Source: Bacteroidota bacterium
Lineage (GTDB): Bacteria > Bacteroidota > Bacteroidia > AKYH767-A > 2013-40CM-41-45
Reading direction: 5' to 3'
Assembly (NCBI GenBank): GCA_026391975.1
Contig: JAPLDB010000130.1
Location: 1 to 32,079, forward strand
DNA length: 32,079 nt
Positions 18,386 through 25,046 of the stretch are shown in pieces (the stretch's first letter is position 1; each line of letters begins with the position of its first letter). The notes below the pieces were generated by a model that saw only the letters and a program-made list of their open reading frames with translations, had not been told where the DNA came from and searched no databases. Made by a program: the position numbers and the translations under genes.

Positions 18386-20677
18386 ATGAATTTGCATGTA
18401 AAGTTCCCCTCTGGGGGATTTAGGGGGCTCATTGACTCTTACACACATACAAGAGGTGAATCCATTTACCTCGACGACATTCCTGAGATTTCAGGGACGT
18501 TGTTTGGCGCTTGCTTTGATTCTCCTATTGCACATGGAGTCATCAAAGATCTTGATTATTCTGAAGCGTTAAAGTCTGAAGGAGTTGTAAGGATATTTAC
18601 TTCTCAGGATATTCCCGGAAGGAATCAGATAGGGGGAATTGTTGAAGATGAAGAATTGCTTGCCGAAAGTAAAGTCCATTTCTGTGGAATGCCTATTGCG
18701 CTTATTGTAGCAACATCTGAAGAGTCAGCCAGGCTTGCTGTTAAGAAAGTAAAAGTAAAAATAGATCCCCTGCCTGTCATCACCGATCCGCGTGAAGCAA
18801 AAGAGAAAAACGAACTGATCATTCCACCACGCACTTTTAAAATCGGAGATACCGCTTCTTCTTTTGAGAAATGCGCTTATGTATTTGAAGGGCGGGCAGA
18901 TTCAAATGGACAGGAACACCTCTACATTGAAACGCAGGGAGCATATGCAGTACCTTCAGAGAATGGTTCGCTAAAAATTTATTCTTCCACCCAGGGACCA
19001 ACAGCCGTACAACGCGCTTGCAGCAAGGTGTTGGGAATACCGATGCACCAGCTAGAAGTTGACGTAACCCGGTTGGGTGGTGGATTTGGCGGCAAGGAAG
19101 ATCAGGCAAATGCGTGGGCAGCTCTTTGTGCTTTGGCTGCATTCCATCTGAAACGTCCGGTGAAATATGCTCTTCATCGCATGGAAGACATGCGTATGAC
19201 TGGCAAACGCCATCCGTATTCTTCAGATTTTAAGATCGGACTAAGTAAGGAGTTCAAGATCCTTGCATACGAGGCAACCTTTTATCAGAATGCAGGAGCT
19301 GCTGCTGATCTGTCGCCTGCAGTTTTGGAAAGAACACTGTTTCACTGTACCAATTCATATTTCATTCCGAACGTGAAGGCAACTGCATATAGCTGCAGAA
19401 CAAACCTGCCGCCCAATACTGCTTTCAGGGGTTTCGGCGGACCTCAGGGAATGTTTGTGATCGAAAGCGCCATTGCAAAAGCTGCTGAAGAACTAAAAGT
19501 GAATGCTTCTGAAATTCAGAAAAGAAATCTGATCAGGACTGGAGAGGAATTTCCTTATGGACAAATTGCAGTCAGCGAAGCGAATGAATGCTGGGTAAAA
19601 GCTGAAGAGCTGTATGAATTGAACAAAGCGACACAAGAAGTAAGGAATTTTAATGCTGAAAATAAATTCCTGAAGAAGGGAATAGCCCTGATGCCCATTT
19701 GTTTTGGGATTTCGTTTACGAAGACCCTCATGAATCAGGCACGGTCGCTTGTGCATGTGTACAGCGATGGAAGTGTGAATATCAGTACCGGCGCAGTAGA
19801 AATGGGGCAGGGGGTGAATACAAAAATATTGCAGGTGGCAGCAAATGTTTTTTCCATAAGTCCGGATAAAGTAAAGATCAATTCCGCCAATACATTCCGC
19901 ATTGCCAATACATCGCCTACTGCTGCAAGTGCTGCTGCAGATCTCAATGGACGGGCTACTATGATGGCCTGCAATGAAATTCTTGGTCGCCTAAAGATTG
20001 TTGGAGCGAAAGAGTTGGGTTGTAAGCCCGATGAAATTGAAATCAGAGAAGAATGCGTTTACGCGAACGACGGTAAATCTAAACTTGACTGGAAGCAACT
20101 GGTAATGCTCGCCTACACGAAACGCGTTAGTTTGAGTGAACATGCACATTATGCAACGCCGGATATTCATTTTGATCTGAAAGCGGAAAAAGGACATCCG
20201 TTTTCATACCATGTTTACGGAACAGGAATTGTAACCGTTACCCTTGATTGTATTCGGGGTATTTATGAATTTGATTCAGTGAAAGTGGTGCATGACTTCG
20301 GCCAAAGCATGAATCCCGTTATAGACAAAGGGCAATGTGAAGGAGGTATAGTACAAGGTATTGGGTGGATGACAATGGAGGAAATAATTTATGACAAGGA
20401 AGGAAAGTTGAAATCGAATGCATTGAGTACATACAAGGTTCCTGATGTTTATTCAGCTCCAAAGCAAATAGATGTTCATTTCCTTGAAACGAAAAATAAC
20501 AGCCTCGCCTTATTCAATTCAAAGGCTGTGGGAGAGCCACCATTAATGTATGGCATTGGTGCATACTTTGCGTTAAGGAATGCAGTGAAGGCTTTCAATG
20601 CTGGATCCCTAATCTCTTTTGATGCGCCTTTAACACCGGAGAAAGTATTGATGGCGCTTTATTCCGGTAAATCGTGA
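18386..20677 (+). CDS. xdhB: xanthine dehydrogenase large subunit (molybdopterin-binding)
   Basis: The catalytic subunit hydroxylates hypoxanthine and xanthine to urate at a molybdenum-pterin centre. The protein is 763 residues. The a/b-hammerhead domain begins THTRGESIYLDDIP. Key motifs: STQGPTAVQ; GGGFGGKE with Glu238 (equivalent to bovine Glu802); TAFRGFGGPQG with Arg348 (bovine Arg880); GAVEMGQGVNTK; NTSPTAASAAADLNG; and KAVGEPPLMYG with the catalytic base Glu717 (bovine Glu1261). The Glu/Arg pair favours purines over aldehydes. The first 14 or so codons (MNLHVKFPSGGFRGLID) are unusual: bases 18405-18428 are a copy of the dispersed G-rich repeat read through in frame, so the N-terminus differs from relatives, which normally start close to the THTRGES motif. 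No in-frame break was found. Confidence 0.95.
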   Translation: MNLHVKFPSGGFRGLIDSYTHTRGESIYLDDIPEISGTLFGACFDSPIAHGVIKDLDYSEALKSEGVVRIFTSQDIPGRNQIGGIVEDEELLAESKVHFCGMPIALIVATSEESARLAVKKVKVKIDPLPVITDPREAKEKNELIIPPRTFKIGDTASSFEKCAYVFEGRADSNGQEHLYIETQGAYAVPSENGSLKIYSSTQGPTAVQRACSKVLGIPMHQLEVDVTRLGGGFGGKEDQANAWAALCALAAFHLKRPVKYALHRMEDMRMTGKRHPYSSDFKIGLSKEFKILAYEATFYQNAGAAADLSPAVLERTLFHCTNSYFIPNVKATAYSCRTNLPPNTAFRGFGGPQGMFVIESAIAKAAEELKVNASEIQKRNLIRTGEEFPYGQIAVSEANECWVKAEELYELNKATQEVRNFNAENKFLKKGIALMPICFGISFTKTLMNQARSLVHVYSDGSVNISTGAVEMGQGVNTKILQVAANVFSISPDKVKINSANTFRIANTSPTAASAAADLNGRATMMACNEILGRLKIVGAKELGCKPDEIEIREECVYANDGKSKLDWKQLVMLAYTKRVSLSEHAHYATPDIHFDLKAEKGHPFSYHVYGTGIVTVTLDCIRGIYEFDSVKVVHDFGQSMNPVIDKGQCEGGIVQGIGWMTMEEIIYDKEGKLKSNALSTYKVPDVYSAPKQIDVHFLETKNNSLALFNSKAVGEPPLMYGIGAYFALRNAVKAFNAGSLISFDAPLTPEKVLMALYSGKS
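18405..18428 (+). repeat. dispersed G-rich element, copy inside xdhB start
   Basis: TCCCCTCTGGGGGATTTAGGGGGC has the same layout as the copies at 2050, 21978 and 27383. It is translated as FPSGGFRGL in XdhB, immediately after the ATG. Confidence 0.75.
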
Positions 20678-20721
20678 AGAGTAAAAACAAGAAATTTAAC
20701 TGAACATTCTTATCTATTCGT

Positions 20722-20729
20722 TACTTTCA
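20722..20729 (+). promoter_or_regulatory. weak -7 box upstream of the small T9SS protein
   Basis: TACTTTCA resembles TAnnTTTG and ends 18 nt before the ATG at 20748. No -33 TTTG is seen. It suggests separate transcription from xdhAB. Confidence 0.3.
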
Positions 20730-20747
20730 CCAATCAAAACACCGAAA

Positions 20748-21335
20748 ATGAAAAAAATAATTACTTCTTGCTTATTTATTGTTGGATTGAATGTGTCTCA
20801 GGCACAGATTTGTACTGTAGGGATTTCTCATATCATTAATGGAAATTCAGTGCAGTATTTTGGATCCAGTCCGGATAATCCATCTGCATGGTCATGGTTT
20901 TTCAATGGAGGAACTCCGTTAACATCCAGTATGCAGAATCAAACAGTAACTTATGCTATGCCGGGAACTTATATTTGCGCCTTAACGGTTTCGGGGGGGC
21001 CAAACAATTGTTCTTCTTCGTTGTCTTCTGCAATTGATTCCGTAACCATTACTTCAACCGGTATCGAGAATCAATTGTCAAAAACTGATGCCATTGAAAT
21101 TGTGTATTTGGGTTCCCGAAAATTTCAGATTATTAATTCAGTTGCACAAAATGTGACTATTGAGTTGCTTGACATGACAGGAAGAAAGGCTGCTGTTGTT
21201 TTCAGAGGAAGACTGGAAAGCGGAATTAACAAACTTGGTTTTTATACGCCTGATTTAAATTCCGGCTATTATCTTTTGCAAGTGATTGGTGACAATACAA
21301 CCAGGTCCGGGAAATTTTACATGCAGAATCAATAA
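20748..21335 (+). CDS. small secreted PKD-like protein with T9SS-type tail
   Basis: The protein is 195 residues. A signal peptide (MKKIITSCLFIVGLNVSQAQ) is followed by one PKD-like fold (about 24-105; AWSWFFNGGTP...QNQTVTYAMPGTYICALTV, the WxW...YxxPGxYxxxLTV pattern). A C-terminal sorting-like domain follows (about 120-195; VTIELLDMTGRKAAVV...GINKLGFYTPDLNSGYYLLQV). The NAYPNP-type box is missing, so the T9SS tail is degenerate or of a divergent subtype. Predicted to be extracellular; no enzymatic motif. It sits between xdhB and the convergent TMEM175 gene but shares no evident function with purine breakdown. Confidence 0.75.
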   Translation: MKKIITSCLFIVGLNVSQAQICTVGISHIINGNSVQYFGSSPDNPSAWSWFFNGGTPLTSSMQNQTVTYAMPGTYICALTVSGGPNNCSSSLSSAIDSVTITSTGIENQLSKTDAIEIVYLGSRKFQIINSVAQNVTIELLDMTGRKAAVVFRGRLESGINKLGFYTPDLNSGYYLLQVIGDNTTRSGKFYMQNQ

Positions 21336-21364
21336 TTTACTCTTATTGAATCAGGGTAGTAGAA

Positions 21365-21943
21365 CTATTCTGACAAGGCCTTTTCTATATTTTTATCAGG
21401 AATCAGCCAAAGCACAGCAACAGTTGCAATCGCCAGTCCTGCCATCCAGGGGTAATATAGTGATGAGAGAAGTGCAATAATATAGAGCACCGTCGAGATT
21501 ACACCTTTCTTCTCCTGCTTCTTAAGGGCTTCAATCAATTTTGTACTATGGGTATAATGGGCCATGATTGTTTTTTGGAGAATGAAAAATGAAATGCCGC
21601 AAATCAACAAGTTGGCTGAATATGCTGCAAGCGGAATTTTTTCGAAATGACTTTCTCCCATCCATGCTGTTGTAAACGGAACAACAGATAGCGTGAGCAG
21701 CAATCCCATATTGGCCCAGATGATCTTGCTGTTGACGTGGTGTACCGTATGCAACAGGTGATGATGATTGCCCCAGTAAATCCCAATAAATATAAAACTC
21801 ATAAGGTAACTGAGAAAAGTATTTTGTAATTCCATCAGTGCATGTAAAGTATGTTCTTCTGGGACTTTTAATTCCAGTACCATGATCGTAATGATGATGG
21901 CAAGTACGCCATCGCTGAATGCTTCAAGTCTTGTTTTATTCAT
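21365..21943 (-). CDS. TMEM175 family (DUF1211) potassium-channel-like membrane protein
   Basis: The protein is 192 residues, with the family signature near the N-terminus (RLEAFSDGVLAIIITIMVLELKVP). This is the RxxxFSDG motif whose first helix lines the pore of bacterial TMEM175 potassium channels. Six membrane helices are predicted, with HHHLLHTVHHVN in the loop between helices 2 and 3. The bacterial form has one six-helix repeat and works as a tetramer. It lies 42 nt downstream of puuD on the same strand and is likely the last gene of that transcript; why a potassium channel follows urate oxidation is unclear. A role in ion balance is inferred from the family only. Confidence 0.88.
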   Translation of the reverse strand: MNKTRLEAFSDGVLAIIITIMVLELKVPEEHTLHALMELQNTFLSYLMSFIFIGIYWGNHHHLLHTVHHVNSKIIWANMGLLLTLSVVPFTTAWMGESHFEKIPLAAYSANLLICGISFFILQKTIMAHYTHSTKLIEALKKQEKKGVISTVLYIIALLSSLYYPWMAGLAIATVAVLWLIPDKNIEKALSE

Positions 21944-21977
21944 AAGAGTCTAATAAATATTTTCGTACATATTTCAG

Positions 21978-22006
21978 TTCCTCCTTTAGGGTGTTAGGGG
22001 GCTTCC
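21978..22006 (+). repeat. dispersed G-rich element overlapping the puuD stop
   Basis: TTCCTCCTTTAGGGTGTTAGGGGGCTTCC matches the element layout. On the minus strand it supplies the last codons of puuD (SPLTP) and the TAA at 21988-21986. Confidence 0.65.
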
Positions 22007-23413
22007 CTGCTCAATCCACACCCTCAGCATCTCTCTTTCCTCCTCGGTCATTTCCGTTTTATTTCCCTGAGGCATTGTTTTCGTTTGCACTGCACGCACC
22101 AGGATTCTGTCTGCATGTGATTTAATTTCTTCCGGAGTGTCGAACTTGAGCCCACTCGGGGCTATTTTATTAATGTCGTCTGTCGGATTTGATGAATGGC
22201 AAGTTATGCAACGTTTTTGAATTATCAGTTGAACTGAAGAAAATGCAACAGGAGGCATTTCCTTTGCTGACTTTTTTGGCACCGGCGCCGTTACAATTAC
22301 CAAAGCAATCAGTGCAATGGCAGCAAACGGGATAAGCCAGAATAAACTTTGTCCTTTTTCATAGAGGTTAATGTAATGCCTGACAGCAACGCTTGCGATG
22401 ATCAGTCCGGAAAGCACTGCCCAGTTAAACATATTTCCGAAAGTAGTCGGGAAATGATTGCTGATCATGATAAATACCACCGGCAATGTGATGTAGTTGT
22501 TATGCAATGAACGAAGGCCTGCAATTTTTCCAAGATCAGGATTCACAGGCTTGTTTGCTTTCGCAGCTGCAACAAGTGCCTTCTGTGAGGGAATAATGCA
22601 GAAGAAAACATTTCCGGCCATGATCGTTCCGAGAAGACCACCAACGAGCATAAAGGCAGCACGACCGCTCAGGAAATGTGAAAGGAAAAATGAAATTGCT
22701 GCAACAATTATAAATCCGATAGCCCCGAAGAGTTGTTTTTTCTGTAGCAGGGATGTGCGACACAAGGCATCATAAACAAACCAACCGAAGAACATGGTGC
22801 CACTGCCGATTAGAATTGCCGTGAGTGAGCTAATATCCCTCACTGATTTATCGATCATCACCGCTTTGGCATTCGCAAAATAAACAAGTGTAAGCAGGAT
22901 CATTCCTGTGAGCCATGTGAAATAGGCTTCATATTTAAACCAGTGAAGGTGCTTTGGTAGAACGCCCGGTGCTGTTTTGTATTTCTCTACATAATAAAAT
23001 CCTCCGCCGTGAATTGCCCATAGATTTCCTGCCAGTTCATCCCGAAGATTTTCTGTCCTATTCAGGCTATTCTCAAGGAATATGAAGTAGAATGAAGCAC
23101 CTATCCAGGCAATGCCTAAAACTACATGGGCCCAGCGAATAATGAGGTTCAGCCATTCCATGATGTGAGAGCCCATACCTGTTTCTATGGCAATGTGATA
23201 CAAAGCATAAATAATAATGGTGCAGATAAAGGAAATCGAAAGTCCTTTTTTGGATATGTTAAGTTCATGCGCTGAATCTATAAGATCTTCTGCATTTTCT
23301 TTTTCTTCCCCGGAGATTGATAAAGCAGTTTGCGCACGATTAAGGACAACTATGATGAAAAAGAGAAGCAGGATGATGATTGAAAAAACAATGTCAATTG
23401 ATTCGAATATCAT
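21986..23413 (-). CDS. puuD: PuuD, membrane urate hydroxylase with cytochrome c domain
   Basis: PuuD oxidises urate to 5-hydroxyisourate and passes electrons through its C-terminal cytochrome c to the respiratory chain, so no hydrogen peroxide forms. It replaces the soluble uricases, none of which is seen here. The protein is 475 residues. Recognisable urate_ox_N text: MEWLNLIIRWAHVVLGIAWIGASFYFIFLE, WAIHGGGFYYVEKY and HWFKYEAYFTWLTG, with about eight membrane helices. The heme site is CITCH (Cys402, Cys405, His406), and a probable Met ligand lies in KTMPQGN. Compared with proteobacterial PuuD, an extra N-terminal part of about 75 residues holds two more helices (IDIVFSIIILLLFFIIVVL and ISFICTIIIYALYHIAI). 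It is 37 nt downstream of the CitE-like gene. Its stop codon lies inside a dispersed repeat. Confidence 0.92.
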   Translation of the reverse strand: MIFESIDIVFSIIILLLFFIIVVLNRAQTALSISGEEKENAEDLIDSAHELNISKKGLSISFICTIIIYALYHIAIETGMGSHIMEWLNLIIRWAHVVLGIAWIGASFYFIFLENSLNRTENLRDELAGNLWAIHGGGFYYVEKYKTAPGVLPKHLHWFKYEAYFTWLTGMILLTLVYFANAKAVMIDKSVRDISSLTAILIGSGTMFFGWFVYDALCRTSLLQKKQLFGAIGFIIVAAISFFLSHFLSGRAAFMLVGGLLGTIMAGNVFFCIIPSQKALVAAAKANKPVNPDLGKIAGLRSLHNNYITLPVVFIMISNHFPTTFGNMFNWAVLSGLIIASVAVRHYINLYEKGQSLFWLIPFAAIALIALVIVTAPVPKKSAKEMPPVAFSSVQLIIQKRCITCHSSNPTDDINKIAPSGLKFDTPEEIKSHADRILVRAVQTKTMPQGNKTEMTEEEREMLRVWIEQGSPLTP

Positions 23414-23450
23414 ACTGTCTGTTGATGCTGATTCGTAAAATTGGCGGTTT

Positions 23451-24881
23451 CTATTTCTTCCTTCTTCCTTTCAGAATTGTATAAAACGAACGGCTTCTGA
23501 TCTCTTCCAGTGTAAGACCTGTTGCAAGTGCTTCTTCTTCCGATATCGCTCCGCAGTTCAATGCCTTTAAAAAATAATTCAGCAAACCCTGTCCTGTTGC
23601 TGCATCATCAAAAATATCTCCGCTCAATGTTGCTTGCGCAGATCGTTCAACGAAATTTTTCAAACGGGCTGCTGCATCTTCATAGCTTTCCAGAAAGAAC
23701 GTATAGGTTGCTGCATATCGCATTGGCAACTGTGCAGGATTTAAATCCCAACCCTGGTAAAAGCCGTTGATCAAAGAATGCATGGTGTGTTCATAAGCCA
23801 TTTTCCAGGCATTGTGCACGACATCCCGGTTTTCTTTTTCCTGTTCGGGAGTAAGGTTGTCGCCACGGTGAGGACCAACGGGCATTACATTGGTTGCGCC
23901 ATCGCTGAGCATGATACCTGTTCCACCCAAAGCCACGCGCGTCATATGATGTGCGAAGTCACAAACGGGATGACCCATGGTCTGGTATTTTGCTGTGATG
24001 TTGCATGAGGCAGTGTAATCGTATGTTCCGAAATGAGCAGCAATGCACCTGCCTTTTCCGGCATGAATGAATTTGAGCAATGGATTTTTTCCCTCCGCAT
24101 CCATTACTGCTTGCGTTGCTTCCACCATCATTTCCATTTTCAAAGTCCCCGCAGAAAGCTGATTTTTCTTTTCAATGATTTCAAAAAGCTTTACCAATGC
24201 CTCGATCTGCTCCGGAATTGTAACCTTGGGAAGCATTACAACGAAGTTATCAGGAAGCTTTCCTTTTGTTTTTTCAAGCAAGGTTGTGAGGAAAATATCG
24301 AGTGTGCGAACGCCCCTGTATTTCAGGTCTTCTGTAAAAGGTTTGATGCGTATGCCAATGAAAGGAGGAAGCGAGTTGTTTTTCATTCCCAGGGCGACTT
24401 CTCCTGCTGCCTGAACTGCTGTATTGTCTTCTTCATTATCGGGCCGGTTTCCAAAGCCGTCTTCGAAATCAATTCTGAAATCTTCAATGGCTTCAGTTTT
24501 TAGCTTCCTGAGTACTTTATTGTATACGGAATAGGATAGCCATGCATAATGTTTCTTCCTTTCTGCTTCAGTCATGCCATCAAGCATTGCAATGATCGAA
24601 GCAATGTCTTTTTGAGAAGAGGGGAGATGCTGATGCCCGGTATGACCGAGTATCCTTGCTAATACTGTGAAGTCAGGGGAGTAGGTGATCAGGTTTTTTA
24701 CAGCGACTTTCGACATTTTTTCTGCTGTATCATGTGAGAAAAGATTGGCACCTCCATATACTGTATGCACCGGTTGTCTGTCGGGCTTGTCTCCCGGATA
24801 TGTTTTTTGAAACGCAAGATTAGAAACCTTCAGTTCATTCAGTATCGCATCCTGCTCTTGTTGTGGTATTGATAATTCCAT
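23451..24881 (-). CDS. DUF6986-like, CitE/HpcH-superfamily enzyme of the purine cluster
   Basis: The protein is 476 residues. I recognise it as the DUF6986-like group, TIM-barrel proteins of the pyruvate/PEP superfamily (CitE, HpcH/HpaI aldolases, malate synthase). Visible matches: FRIDFEDGFGNR (like the DLEDG segment of CitE), IGIRIKPF (VRIN-like Arg), MMVEATQAVMD (metal-binding Glu) and AHFGTYDYTASCN (like LGTEDYxAD). The N-terminal VYGGANLFSHDTAEKM and the later GATNVMPVGPHRG are also distinctive. Such enzymes use Mg2+ and an enolate to make or break C-C bonds, often with glyoxylate. Its place between puuD and the urate genes suggests a role in using glyoxylate or another end product of purine breakdown. 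The reaction is not known to me, so no symbol is given. Confidence 0.75.
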   Translation of the reverse strand: MELSIPQQEQDAILNELKVSNLAFQKTYPGDKPDRQPVHTVYGGANLFSHDTAEKMSKVAVKNLITYSPDFTVLARILGHTGHQHLPSSQKDIASIIAMLDGMTEAERKKHYAWLSYSVYNKVLRKLKTEAIEDFRIDFEDGFGNRPDNEEDNTAVQAAGEVALGMKNNSLPPFIGIRIKPFTEDLKYRGVRTLDIFLTTLLEKTKGKLPDNFVVMLPKVTIPEQIEALVKLFEIIEKKNQLSAGTLKMEMMVEATQAVMDAEGKNPLLKFIHAGKGRCIAAHFGTYDYTASCNITAKYQTMGHPVCDFAHHMTRVALGGTGIMLSDGATNVMPVGPHRGDNLTPEQEKENRDVVHNAWKMAYEHTMHSLINGFYQGWDLNPAQLPMRYAATYTFFLESYEDAAARLKNFVERSAQATLSGDIFDDAATGQGLLNYFLKALNCGAISEEEALATGLTLEEIRSRSFYTILKGRRKK

Positions 24882-25046
24882 TCTTGTTGTACTGTTGTTT
24901 GTTTATTGGTTTATTGGTAATTGGTGCATTTGTAATAATTGGTATTTAGTAATTTGCACCTCCTGAAATATGGTGAATATATACTTCCTTCAGCTAAATT
25001 ACTGTTTCTTCAGTTCCTTTTTTTGTCAATAGAATTATTTTGTATC

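Noticed and set aside
24033-24503. 156-residue plus-strand ORF
   Set aside because: It is antisense to the DUF6986-like gene, whose frame carries clear enzyme motifs.
24882-25046. Start of the 130-residue plus-strand ORF (24939-25331) as a gene
   Set aside because: Most of it is antisense to the helicase C-terminus; the spacer itself is AT-rich with TTATTGGT-type low-complexity repeats.
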